Assembly (NCBI RefSeq): GCF_000287055.2
Contig: NZ_AJYQ02000064.1
Coordinates: 1-62,779 of the forward strand
Direction of reading: 5' to 3'
DNA length: 62,779 nt
Source of the DNA: Vibrio genomosp. F10 str. ZF-129
GTDB lineage: Bacteria; Pseudomonadota; Gammaproteobacteria; Enterobacterales; Vibrionaceae
This document shows positions 26,261 to 35,400 of this stretch, one piece after another (the stretch's first letter is position 1; each line of letters opens with the position of its first letter). The notes beneath the pieces were generated by a model, which made no database searches, was not told where the DNA came from, and worked only from the letters and a program-made list of their open reading frames with translations. Made by a program: the position numbers and the translations under genes.

Positions 26261-27418
26261 TCATTCGCTAATCACAACACGGTTTCTCCCCGTTTTTTTT
26301 GCGTTGTATAGTGCTTTATCTGCTCGGTCAATGGCGGATTCCCAGTGTTCGTCTTCTCTTAATTCGCTGACCCCAAAACTAGCGGAGCAAAACTCCTTAT
26401 TACTCGGTAGCATAGAGGTTCTAGCAATAACATTCTTTAGTTTTTCGGCAACTATTTTCGCGTCTGGCCCAGAGGTTTCAGGCAGCAACACCAAAAACTC
26501 TTCTCCGCCGTAGCGAAAAGAAAAGTCATTACTACGCGTTTCTACTTGCAGAATTCGACCTATATCCCGCAATACTTTATCACCAGCTTGATGCCCATAG
26601 ACATCGTTTATGTGTTTAAATCTATCTATATCGATAAGAAGTATCGATAGCGAGTGTTTATATCGATGAGTTCGAGCCGCTTCTTTAGGGACGAGATCCT
26701 CCAACGCTCTTCGGTTATAGAGTTTCGTGAGTTCGTCTTTGAGCGATGAGTCGTAAATGGTGGCAACCAAGCGGCCCGTCAACATCCAGGTAATCGCGAA
26801 GCCAATAAAGATAACCAAGAGAAGGATGGTGAGAAAGGAGAGTTGCTGAACTAAGTCTGCGGCCATGAAGTCATCAATACGCTGGCCAAAAGGCAATCGA
26901 ATCAGTCGGAACAGAGAATAGAAGGCATAGATCAATAAGCCGACAGACAGTAAATGTTTGGATGGCGCAATGTCTTCCGTCATGCCTTGATAGTTGGCAT
27001 AGAAGGCCAGCAGGCTTATAGCTCCTGTATACGTTGCCATGATAGCGATGCGAGCTTCGGTAGACACAGAGAAATAAGTGAAGTACGTCAACCCAATAAT
27101 AACGATTGGAAAAAAGCTATAGCCAATATTCGCAATGGCAACAGGGTAGCCTCTAATGCGACAGACACCGTGTAAAATCAGCGTAAAACTCAGAGCAATA
27201 ATAGAGTTAGCCAATATTTTCGACAGCCATAGCGTGGTGTGATTGCCGAAACTAAGGAGAAGAAAACCAGTCCCCAATAATAGCAGTGCGAGCGCCATAA
27301 TATTGATACCGCGAATAGTAGGCTGTAGCCTTTGAACAAGCGCAAGACTAATGGCATATGTGAAAGAAAGTAATACACAAATGACAGATAGAGTGGGGAT
27401 ATCAAACTCGATCAACAT
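26261..27418 (-). CDS. Membrane diguanylate cyclase
   Basis: This 385-residue protein has six or seven hydrophobic helices in residues 5-215, forming a membrane sensor, then a cytosolic GGDEF domain at about 220-383. The active loop is GGEEF and the inhibitory site RSND lies five residues before it, so it should be product-inhibited. The membrane sensor resembles the 7TM-type modules of many Vibrio cyclases; the signal is unknown. It is followed on its 5' side by another cyclase on the same strand. Confidence 0.92.
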   Translation of the reverse strand: MLIEFDIPTLSVICVLLSFTYAISLALVQRLQPTIRGINIMALALLLLGTGFLLLSFGNHTTLWLSKILANSIIALSFTLILHGVCRIRGYPVAIANIGYSFFPIVIIGLTYFTYFSVSTEARIAIMATYTGAISLLAFYANYQGMTEDIAPSKHLLSVGLLIYAFYSLFRLIRLPFGQRIDDFMAADLVQQLSFLTILLLVIFIGFAITWMLTGRLVATIYDSSLKDELTKLYNRRALEDLVPKEAARTHRYKHSLSILLIDIDRFKHINDVYGHQAGDKVLRDIGRILQVETRSNDFSFRYGGEEFLVLLPETSGPDAKIVAEKLKNVIARTSMLPSNKEFCSASFGVSELREDEHWESAIDRADKALYNAKKTGRNRVVISE

Positions 27419-27531
27419 TCAGCTCCCAAGCAGTAGTGGTATTGTTTAGTTTAGGCCATAGTGAGCTGTTTAGGCGGTTTGACGTTATCTTTTGTTTCAT
27501 TAGCCACGTTGAAAAGAGAGGCTTTGTTTCA

Positions 27532-29481
27532 CTAAACAGGAAATGAGGTTTGATTTCTCCCGTTTTTCTTAGACTGATAGAGGCATTTATCGGCCACGAC
27601 AAAAGGTGCCGTATCTTGTCGCAATGAAAAGAGACTATTAGGGTAGCTCACCCCTACTGAAACCGTAATGTTGAGTTCTCCAGCATCGGTTTGGTAAGGG
27701 GATGCATTCACTATTTTGAGTAACGACTCAACACGACTATGAATATCATCGGTTTCTTTTATTAGACACAAAAACTCTTCACCACCCCAGCGAATCAGCA
27801 ACTCATCAGCTCGAATCTCTTTTTTCAAACGTTTGGCTGTTTTGATCAATACTTGATCGCCAACATCGTGCCCATATTGGTCATTGATGTTTTTGAACCA
27901 GTCTAGGTCGATTAAAACCACTCGATATTGAGATGAACGGTTGAGTACCGAGCCTGATTCAATTTCCTTTTGGTAGTAACGGCGATTATTAGCCCCAGTC
28001 AGCGGATCCTGATACGAGTAGTTTTGCAATTCAATATTATGGTTTTTAATGGCGATGGATCTACGTATTACAAAGGCGAGCACGAGAATCGCGACGACAA
28101 TCCATATGAACAGTATCTTAAAACGCAGTTTTTCTTCGTTGAGTTGCAATTCACTGAGCTGGTTTTGTACGTTTAATAGATCTCGTTCTTGTTGTACTTC
28201 TTGGGTTCCGAAAGCAAATTCCAATGCATAAATCTCATTAGTAAACTGCGCTCGTTCTTTCGCATTATATTCTTTATAAATGCTGAGCGCCTGGGCTGTA
28301 TCTCCTAACTGTTCATATATCTCAGCTTTTGTCTGGTAGGTACGGATTAACCAACGTTGATGATCAATGTGATAAAATGTGTCAATACTTCTATTGAGGT
28401 GTTCCATTGCTTCATCATAATTTCCCAGGCCAATAAGGCTTTTTGCCAATATGAACCCACAGATAGCGCTTTGCTTTCGGTAAACGACGGGCTGAGTAAA
28501 ATCACGACATTGTGTTGCCACTACGACAGCCTGCTGGTAGTTCTTTTCAACCATTAAAATCCGGGCTTTTGCTTTGAGCATGAGTATTTGATAATAGTTT
28601 TTTGACTCAAGGTTTAAGTAAGAGCGTGCTTTCTCATAAGCAACACGTGCCTCTTTCGGTTTATCAAATTTGGTATACACATACGATTGATTTAACAAAA
28701 CCACCATTAACCGATCATCTGTCACGTTGTGACTGGCTCTAAATTGGTTGTCTGCGAGCTTTAGGTATTCCAACGCTTTTGCCCACTGTGCAAGGTGAGC
28801 ATGGAGTAGTCCCAGGTTGTTATATAATCGGCCATTGTATTCATCAGTAGGGTATTTTTTGCCTAGCTTAATGCCTTTGTAAAAATACAATTGAGAAGAT
28901 TTGAGTTGGTTTGAAGCGTTATAAAGAGCGCCAGCCGTGTTATAGGCTCTTAACAGCAAAAACTCCGCATGATTAGACTCAGCTATATTCATTGCGTTAG
29001 TGATGTTAGCTATCCCTTGTTCTATTTGGTCAGTTTTTAATGCTTTCTCGGCCTGTTCAATTTCAAGTAGCGCCTGAAGCCATGGGATATTTTTCTGATT
29101 GGCTAAGTGTGATAACTGCTGATTAATTTCAGTAGCGGCTAATTCCTGTCTTTCTGATATTGCGATGTCTCTGCGCAGCAATAGCACATAAATTTGCTCG
29201 ATCGTTGTTAGATCCTGGCTTTTATTGGACAGCAACAACGCGTGAATGGCTTTTTTTGCGAGTGCTGGAGATTCATCAATAAGGGGGCGTATGCTCACCA
29301 ACTCTCGTCCAATAGCGCTGTCTGCCAACTGTTGTTCAGGGCTTAAGGTGACCGGTTCAATGGGTGTTGAGGCCACGTTGAATCGAAAAAGGAAAACGTC
29401 AATGGTGAAAATAAACAGAACGATCACTACTGTAATAGAGCCTACCCATCGAATCTTTTTCGATATAAATTTTTTACTCAT
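27532..29481 (-). CDS. TPR-containing membrane diguanylate cyclase
   Basis: This is a 649-residue protein. An N-terminal membrane helix (about 12-32) is followed by about 400 residues of tetratricopeptide-like helices in the periplasm (for example GRLYNNLGLLHAHLAQWAKALEYL), a second membrane helix near 455-475 (ILFIWIVVAILVLAFVI), and a C-terminal GGDEF domain. The active loop is GGEEF; the inhibitory-site position reads RADE, so the RxxD is degenerate. The TPR part presumably senses a peptide or protein outside. The gap to the next cyclase downstream is 113 bp, so they may be co-transcribed. Confidence 0.92.
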   Translation of the reverse strand: MSKKFISKKIRWVGSITVVIVLFIFTIDVFLFRFNVASTPIEPVTLSPEQQLADSAIGRELVSIRPLIDESPALAKKAIHALLLSNKSQDLTTIEQIYVLLLRRDIAISERQELAATEINQQLSHLANQKNIPWLQALLEIEQAEKALKTDQIEQGIANITNAMNIAESNHAEFLLLRAYNTAGALYNASNQLKSSQLYFYKGIKLGKKYPTDEYNGRLYNNLGLLHAHLAQWAKALEYLKLADNQFRASHNVTDDRLMVVLLNQSYVYTKFDKPKEARVAYEKARSYLNLESKNYYQILMLKAKARILMVEKNYQQAVVVATQCRDFTQPVVYRKQSAICGFILAKSLIGLGNYDEAMEHLNRSIDTFYHIDHQRWLIRTYQTKAEIYEQLGDTAQALSIYKEYNAKERAQFTNEIYALEFAFGTQEVQQERDLLNVQNQLSELQLNEEKLRFKILFIWIVVAILVLAFVIRRSIAIKNHNIELQNYSYQDPLTGANNRRYYQKEIESGSVLNRSSQYRVVLIDLDWFKNINDQYGHDVGDQVLIKTAKRLKKEIRADELLIRWGGEEFLCLIKETDDIHSRVESLLKIVNASPYQTDAGELNITVSVGVSYPNSLFSLRQDTAPFVVADKCLYQSKKNGRNQTSFPV

Positions 29482-29788
29482 TAACAGCCTTTTATGAAAC
29501 GAAAGATTTAAAAACTTTTATTATTAGTGATAGTTTTGACATTATAGCGTGAAGCGCCGAGCGAGAATATGAACGCTCGATGTATAGACCGCGTGAATGG
29601 TAAAAACTTTCACGAAACATCAGATTATTTTCGTTTATTAGTGGCTTGTGAAGTCAATTTACGTAAATGCAAAGTTCGTTTTTGTTGTTAACTTGTTTAT
29701 TTCAAACGCTTATTTTTAGTGTGGTAAGTTGTTTCTTACGTTGAAGCACTGTCTCTCAGTGTCAACAATACTGTACTCTCTGTCGTAT
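29482..29788. other. 307-bp gap between two minus-strand genes
   Basis: I see no ORF, hairpin or operator of note. It is A+T-rich and must hold the promoter of the TPR-cyclase gene. Confidence 0.5.
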
Positions 29789-31321
29789 TTAATCTGGGTT
29801 TAACGGCAATGAAATGGCCAGTCCAAAGCCTCCCGTTAGTGGAGCATAGCTATTTATGCTGCCTTTCATTCCTTGAGTCACCAAATTATAGACAAGGTTC
29901 AGCCCCAGCCCTTTATTGCCTTTTCCTCTCGCTGTCGTTACAAATGGGTCGAAAATATGATCCAACACCTCTGAGGAAATACCCTTACCGTTGTCTTCTA
30001 CACTTAGCTCTAACTCGTCATTGAGTACGTTAGCAATAATAAGGATGTTGTCAGTTGGCGTGTTCGTTAAACCGTGTTCAAGGGCGTTAAAAATGAGGTC
30101 TTCTACTATCTGACTTAATTGCCAAGTATTGAAGTTTGCTGTCGCACCAAGAGGCATAACATGAATATCGATTTGCGCTGTATAGGGCTTTTTATAATGT
30201 TCTAATGCCAGTTTTGCGGTGTTTTCCAGCCACTCTTGCAGATCAATACGTTCTAGCGGTTGAAGTTGCGTTTCGTGAATGGAAAGGCGTTTAAACTGAG
30301 CCACGAGCTCTGCCATTGTTTTGGTATTCTTTTCGATAATTTCGCAGGACTGCAAACCTAACTCAATGCTCTCAGTCAGTGAACTCTTTGATATTGAGCC
30401 TGTCTCTAAATCGTTTTTAAGGCCATTGAACAGTTCAGGTTGTAAACTGATTGCTACATTGATATTGCCCAATGGCGTATTCAATTCATGGGCCATCCCC
30501 ATAACCAGTTGAGCTAAGGAGCTCTGCTTCTCAGCCTCTATCAGTTGGCTTTGTGTTTCTTTTAGATCGTCCAATACGGTTTGTAAATGGTGGGTTCTTT
30601 CATTGAGTTGAGCCGTCCGTTCTATCACTTTTTGTTCAAGCAGAGTGTTGGCTTTTTCGAGTTCTTTCTGCGCTTTTGAAAGCTCTTGTGTTCGTTCAAG
30701 AATCCGACTTTCTAATTCACTGTTAATATTTTTTATTGCTTCTTCGGCGTGTTTACGTTTAATAAATTCTCCGAGAAGTGATCCAAATAGCCTCAATGTA
30801 TGGCTTTGATAGGTTTGAAAGGGTTGATGATTAAGCAGGTTATCACAGGCAATCCAACCGATTACTTCGTCATCGTCCCATATCGCTAACGCCGCGTTCC
30901 ACCCTATACCAACGGCACTGAGTTTTCCTTGACTTTCACTAAACTCATAGAGCTCTTTGTCATGCCAAACACACACTTTGCCTTTGGTAGACATCTCTTG
31001 AATTACTTGCTTTACTTCATCAAGCATTGGCGCAGCAAAGTCCGATTCCGATCTTACATTGCCTTCTTCATCCGTGCCCCATGTGCCAATCATCCAGTCT
31101 CGCTCTTTATCGATCATTAGGATGCCCATCCGGTCGATTTGTAGATGATTGAGGCAAGCCGTGACTGCTAGGCGATAAAGATCGTCCAATGAGTTTGCTC
31201 GAGATAGTTCGATCGCAATTTCATGGAGTTGAAACAGTTGATGGTAGAAACTCGTTGCCTGCTCACTATTGGCTGCGAGTTCTTCTGAAGCATCATGTGA
31301 ATAGGTAATTAGTCGGCTCAC
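29789..31321 (-). CDS. GAF-domain sensor histidine kinase
   Basis: This is a 510-residue cytosolic kinase with a GAF domain at about residues 30-190, a long coiled coil at 190-270, a HisKA region with the phospho-acceptor H278 (MGMAHELNTPLGN), and a HATPase domain with NALEHGL, VEDNGKGI and GKGNKGLGLNLV. No response regulator gene is adjacent, so the partner is elsewhere. The GAF ligand is unknown. The H-box EL-NTPL form is of the class often found in orphan or hybrid-like kinases. Confidence 0.92.
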   Translation of the reverse strand: MSRLITYSHDASEELAANSEQATSFYHQLFQLHEIAIELSRANSLDDLYRLAVTACLNHLQIDRMGILMIDKERDWMIGTWGTDEEGNVRSESDFAAPMLDEVKQVIQEMSTKGKVCVWHDKELYEFSESQGKLSAVGIGWNAALAIWDDDEVIGWIACDNLLNHQPFQTYQSHTLRLFGSLLGEFIKRKHAEEAIKNINSELESRILERTQELSKAQKELEKANTLLEQKVIERTAQLNERTHHLQTVLDDLKETQSQLIEAEKQSSLAQLVMGMAHELNTPLGNINVAISLQPELFNGLKNDLETGSISKSSLTESIELGLQSCEIIEKNTKTMAELVAQFKRLSIHETQLQPLERIDLQEWLENTAKLALEHYKKPYTAQIDIHVMPLGATANFNTWQLSQIVEDLIFNALEHGLTNTPTDNILIIANVLNDELELSVEDNGKGISSEVLDHIFDPFVTTARGKGNKGLGLNLVYNLVTQGMKGSINSYAPLTGGFGLAISLPLNPD

Positions 31322-31476
31322 TTTGCCTCCACATTAAAGATCGGCATACCTAAATAGTGTAGATGAGAAGTGGCCGTATGGAAGGTTATTCCGTTATTTA
31401 TCTTGTTGTCGGGGGAGAGAAGGGCTGCGATAGTTTCGTTCGATAATTTGCTTAAATAAGGGCCAAATTAAAGCGG

Positions 31477-31499
31477 AAGGGGAGCCTCCTGCTCCCCTT
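31477..31499 (-). terminator. Hairpin at the 3' end of the hydroquinone reductase gene
   Basis: AAGGGGAGC (31477-31485) and GCTCCCCTT (31491-31499) form a perfect G+C-rich 9-bp stem, 6 nt past the minus-strand stop. The T-run after it is weak (CCGCTTTAATTT). Confidence 0.75.
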
Positions 31500-31505
31500 T
31501 CATTA

Positions 31506-32489
31506 CTAGCCTTTATTCTCTCTATTATGTGGTGCTAAGAAATCGAGGTCAGGCCCGTTTGGGATAATTAATGTCGGATTAATGGTGTCGTGGCTGCCGT
31601 AATAGTGTGCTTTGATATGGTGCATGTTGACGGTTTCAGCAACGCCGGGCACTTGGTACAAATCGCGAAGATAGCCACTGATATTAGGGTAATCCGCTAT
31701 GCGTCTTATGTTGCATTTGAAGTGACCGACATAAACGGCATCAAACCGTATTAATGTCGTAAATAAGCGCCAGTCGGCCTCGGTAATGGTATCGCCAGTG
31801 AGATATCGTTTATTAGCCAAACGACCATCTATCGTATCAAGCGCCTCAAAAACCTCTTTTACTGCATCATTATAAGCGGTTTGTGTGGTGGCAAATCCAG
31901 CTCGGTAGACACCATTATTAATTGTCGGGTAAATGTAGGCGTTTAGCTCGTCAATCTCTTCTTTGAGATCGCCTGGGTACAAGTTGAGAGGCGTCGCGCC
32001 CACATCGTCAAATGCCTCATTGAACATTCTGATTATCTCCGACGACTCATTGCTGACAATGGTGCTGGTTTTCTTATCCCAAAGGATAGGCACTGTCACT
32101 CTACCAGTGTAGTTAGCATCTGCAGTGGTGTAGATTTGGTGAGCAAATTGAGCATGGTTAATAGGATCAGAGATCACGCCGTCATCGGGCTCAAATGTCC
32201 AGCCATTGTCACCCATATATGAATTGACGACAGACATTGAAATCATTTCTTCTAGGCCTTTAAGAGCACGATAAATAATCGTACGGTGAGCCCATGGGCA
32301 GGCAAGTGATACATAGAGGTGATAGCGATTCGGCTCTGCTTTGAACCCAGAATCACCAGTAGGGCCTGCACTGCCATCTTTGGTTACCCAATGGCGAAAG
32401 CTCGACTCTTTTCGTTCAAATTTCCCACCTGTCGATTTGGTATCGTACCAGTCGGTGTGCCATTTACCGTTTACTAGAAGTCCCATCAT
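31506..32489 (-). CDS. yqjG: Glutathionyl-hydroquinone reductase
   Basis: This is a 327-residue Xi-class glutathione transferase of the YqjG/ECM4 type. The catalytic motif C64-P-W-A-H68 lies after the first strands, and the all-helical C-terminal domain is complete. The enzyme reduces glutathionyl-hydroquinones to hydroquinones in quinone detoxification. It lies 3' of a pirin gene on the same strand, 95 bp apart, and the pair may share transcription. The ATG at 32489 is used; a second Met follows directly. Confidence 0.93.
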   Translation of the reverse strand: MMGLLVNGKWHTDWYDTKSTGGKFERKESSFRHWVTKDGSAGPTGDSGFKAEPNRYHLYVSLACPWAHRTIIYRALKGLEEMISMSVVNSYMGDNGWTFEPDDGVISDPINHAQFAHQIYTTADANYTGRVTVPILWDKKTSTIVSNESSEIIRMFNEAFDDVGATPLNLYPGDLKEEIDELNAYIYPTINNGVYRAGFATTQTAYNDAVKEVFEALDTIDGRLANKRYLTGDTITEADWRLFTTLIRFDAVYVGHFKCNIRRIADYPNISGYLRDLYQVPGVAETVNMHHIKAHYYGSHDTINPTLIIPNGPDLDFLAPHNRENKG

Positions 32490-32584
32490 TTTCTCCGTAT
32501 CTCTAACTAAACCATGAATAAAAATAACTGTATTTAAGAAGCCGCATTATTTACCAAAAAACATCGTTTTATAGACCTCATTAT

Positions 32585-33487
32585 TTATGTAAATAGGCCG
32601 TTGTTATAATCTTGGTATGCTTGCATAAGCTCTTCTCGGGTATTCATTACAAACGGGCCGCTTCGTGCGACGGGTTCGTTCAACGGTTGACCAGCGAGCA
32701 GTAAAAACTGAGCATTCTGGTGCGCTTCAATAAAGACCTGCTCGCCTTCCCCAAAAATACCAATATACTTTTTGTTTATCACCTGAGCTGCATCATCGCG
32801 GCCTGGTTCTCTGCTTGCCTGATTCTCAGCGTGCTCTTTAACACTGACGCTGCCTTCTACCACGTAAATGAACGCGTTGTGCCCCGCGGGTATTTGTTGC
32901 TCAAAATGTCCGCCTTGTGGCACTGTGACATCCAGGAAAAGTGGCGATGTATAGGTGTTGTTAACCGGCCCTTTTGTCCCATGGTCAGTCTCACCTGAAA
33001 TCACGCGGACAGAAACGCCGTCGCTACGTTGCTCTAAAGGCGTATGCTCCGGTAAAAATTCTTGATAATCCGGTTCCACCATTTTTGCGGTTTGAGGAAG
33101 GTTGACCCACAGCTGAAATCCTTTCAGAAGCCCGTGATCTTGTTCTGGCATTTCAGAGTGTAATATCCCTTTACCCGCGGTCATCCACTGGACACCCCCT
33201 GACCGAATAACACCTTCATGGCCTGCACTGTCTTTGTGACGCATATTACCGTGGTGTAAGTAAGTGACGGTCTCAAACCCTCGGTGTGGGTGAGTCGGAA
33301 ATCCACCAATGTAATCAGACGCTTGATCGCTTTCAAAGCAGTCGAGTAGAAGGAAGGGATCGAGCATGTTTAGCTCGTTGGTACCAATGATACGAGTGAG
33401 TTTTACGCCATCACCATCTGATGTTTTGATTCCTTTGAACACTCGTGTCAAAGGTCGGTACGACGTCTTTTCCTGGGTAACATTCAT
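32585..33487 (-). CDS. Pirin-family protein
   Basis: This 300-residue double cupin has N-terminal metal ligands H66 and H68 (HPHRGFETV), H110 and E112 (HSEMPE), the pirin four-ligand set. Bacterial pirins have quercetin-dioxygenase activity in some cases and act in electrophile or redox responses. The C-terminal cupin lacks clear ligands. It is divergent from a LysR regulator and upstream of the hydroquinone reductase gene, which together look like a quinone/oxidant-response locus. Confidence 0.93.
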   Translation of the reverse strand: MNVTQEKTSYRPLTRVFKGIKTSDGDGVKLTRIIGTNELNMLDPFLLLDCFESDQASDYIGGFPTHPHRGFETVTYLHHGNMRHKDSAGHEGVIRSGGVQWMTAGKGILHSEMPEQDHGLLKGFQLWVNLPQTAKMVEPDYQEFLPEHTPLEQRSDGVSVRVISGETDHGTKGPVNNTYTSPLFLDVTVPQGGHFEQQIPAGHNAFIYVVEGSVSVKEHAENQASREPGRDDAAQVINKKYIGIFGEGEQVFIEAHQNAQFLLLAGQPLNEPVARSGPFVMNTREELMQAYQDYNNGLFT

Positions 33488-33558
33488 GGGTTAGTCCTTA
33501 CTCTTTACTTTCTAAGACTCATCGTAGTTGTTGATGAAAAAATAATAAACATCCACAA

Positions 33559-33586
33559 TGAGAAATTATTGTTCTCACTTTGAGAA
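33559..33586. promoter_or_regulatory. Overlapping dyads in the pirin/LysR gap
   Basis: Three half-sites alternate: TGAGAA (33559-33564), TTCTCA (33572-33577) and TGAGAA (33581-33586). They lie 29-56 bp before the LysR start at 33615 and also upstream of pirin at 33487. This is a plausible LysR binding site controlling both genes. Confidence 0.55.
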
Positions 33587-33614
33587 TAATTAAGGGCGAA
33601 TAAAAGGGATTGAG

Positions 33615-34538
33615 ATGGGTCAACTAGAGAGCATCAGAATATTCATTAAGGTGGTAGAAACGGGCAGCATCACCAAAGCATCGGAACAGCTCGGTTTGGC
33701 TAAATCGGCCATCAGCAAAAGATTGAGTGAATTAGAACAACAGCTAGGCACTCGACTGATCAATCGTACCACTCGAAAATCGAGCCTAACGGAAGCAGGG
33801 CTCATTTATTTCCAGAAGAGTAAGTTGATCGCAGAGGAAATCGATGTACTGAATGGCCAAATATCGTCTGATCGGAAAGATCTCGTGGGAACGCTAAAAC
33901 TGGCGGTGCCCCTCTCATTTGGCGTTGAACATTTGGTTCCTGCATTGGATGAATTTTCTAAACAGCATAAGGATCTTAAGCTAGACATCGATTTTTCAGA
34001 TAGAAAAGTGGATCTTATTGGCGATGGATTTGATTTGGCGGTGAGAATTGGAGAGCTTACCGACTCGACACTGCGAGCCAAAGCGATTACGCCCATTCGT
34101 CATTTACTGTGTGCTAGTCCTGCGTATCTGGATGAATTTGGGACACCACAAACACCCGATGATCTGAGTGAGCATCAATTTCTTCGATACAGCCAAATGG
34201 CGCCGTCAGGGCTTTCTCTTTTAGGCGAAAAGAAATCGGGTTCAAAAAGAGAAAAAGTCACAGTGTCGTTGAATATTGCGCACAATGCTAATAATGGTGA
34301 GTTTTTAAAAAGCATGGCAGTTTCTGGGCATGGGATTACTTACTTACCCCAGTTTATCATCTGGAAAGAGTTAAAGAGTGGGGCATTGAAACAGATACTG
34401 GCGAGTTATACCCCGGCCCCTTTCAATGCGTATGTTGTTTTTCCTGAAGCACGTTATCTCCCTCAAAAAAGTAGAGTATTTATCGATTTTCTTAGCGACT
34501 ACTTTGGAGAAACACCGTATTGGGAATCTGACGATTAA
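33615..34538 (+). CDS. LysR-family transcriptional regulator
   Basis: This 307-residue LysR protein has a helix-turn-helix at residues 1-62 (KASEQLGLAKSAISKRLSELEQQLG) and an effector domain from about 90. It belongs to the large group with LINRTTRKSSLTEAG, close to many pirin- or quinone-responsive LysR genes. It is divergent from pirin, with clear half-sites in the 127-bp gap. The effector is not known but is likely a quinone or electrophile. Confidence 0.9.
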   Translation: MGQLESIRIFIKVVETGSITKASEQLGLAKSAISKRLSELEQQLGTRLINRTTRKSSLTEAGLIYFQKSKLIAEEIDVLNGQISSDRKDLVGTLKLAVPLSFGVEHLVPALDEFSKQHKDLKLDIDFSDRKVDLIGDGFDLAVRIGELTDSTLRAKAITPIRHLLCASPAYLDEFGTPQTPDDLSEHQFLRYSQMAPSGLSLLGEKKSGSKREKVTVSLNIAHNANNGEFLKSMAVSGHGITYLPQFIIWKELKSGALKQILASYTPAPFNAYVVFPEARYLPQKSRVFIDFLSDYFGETPYWESDD

Positions 34539-34686
34539 AGTCGCTGTGGCTAGGGAATCACTCTTCCTTTTGCGCGATTTTTATTCCAACAATGGCCAGA
34601 GCTATCATCGAAATGGGCGTTAACGCGAGGGTTATTTTAGCTAAAGGAAGTTTGATATTCTACAAGCCAGTCGAACGAAAAAGGCG

Positions 34687-35058
34687 GTGGTGAATTTTGG
34701 GTTCGCTTACCCAGACCCTATGCTTTACCCGCAAGATAAAGTGAATAAATCCTTAGTTCAGGCAACTCGAACTATGCCGACCTCACACGCACTTGATAAT
34801 CTCCCTCCGGGGAATGAAACGCTAAGGAATATCATTGCCGAGCGATATGCCGCTCAAGGTATGAACATTAGCCCTGAGGAAATCGTGAATAGAGTTTTGC
34901 AGCAAGACAATATCAGTATTGCACCAGGAGAAATGTTTTCCCCGGATCAGCAGTTTACCCATGGCTTTCGACTCAATGCTTCACAGGATATGACTGAATC
35001 AGTGAAGGGTGCAATTAAGCGGTTAGGGGAACAGATAGCTAACATGTTGTCGTGCTAA
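34687..35058 (+). pseudogene. MocR/PLP-aminotransferase gene, truncated and internally deleted
   Basis: The frame reads VNFGFAYPDPMLYPQ and SHALDNLPPGNETLR then RYAAQGMNISPEEIV, which is the aminotransferase entry of MocR-type regulators and comes after a helix-turn-helix that is absent here. At residues 73-75 it jumps directly to RVLQQDNISIAPGEMFSP and FRLNAS, the C-terminal end of the same family. About 200 residues with the PLP-binding lysine are therefore missing, in frame, so no enzyme activity is possible. The upstream gap 34540-34686 holds no helix-turn-helix. It is a decayed gene, not a functional small protein. Confidence 0.85.
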
Positions 35059-35400
35059 GTTTGGGCGTCGTTCTAGGCAGAAGAGTTGCAATTTTCATCA
35101 AGATGCGGTTACAATTCGCTCACCGCATCTCTAGGAGTTTACGCCAATATGAAGAACTAATGCCTGTCATCCATTTACATTACTTTTTTTGGATCCACAG
35201 GGTTAGTAGGCGTAGCTTTGTCGCTCGTATCGAGCGCGATTTTCTGCACATCACACGAATAATAGAACGCATGCTATTTATGTTTGCCATTAAAAAATGT
35301 GGCCGTCATATTGCTGCTGTCTATTTTGGTTTCTATCTTGGGTTTTCTTGAGATTTGACCCCGCTGCGCTTTACGCCCCCTGTCTAACAGGAGGCTACTT
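35059..35400. other. Gap with membrane-like gene remnants
   Basis: No intact gene. Two short open stretches, GSTGLVGVALSLVSSAIF (about 35190-35245) and VAVILLLSILVSILGFLEI (35302-35361, ending at a TGA), look like transmembrane helices in different frames. They may be remains of a deleted transporter next to the deleted aminotransferase. A weak 7-bp inverted repeat GATGCGG/CCGCATC lies at 35102-35129. Confidence 0.35.
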
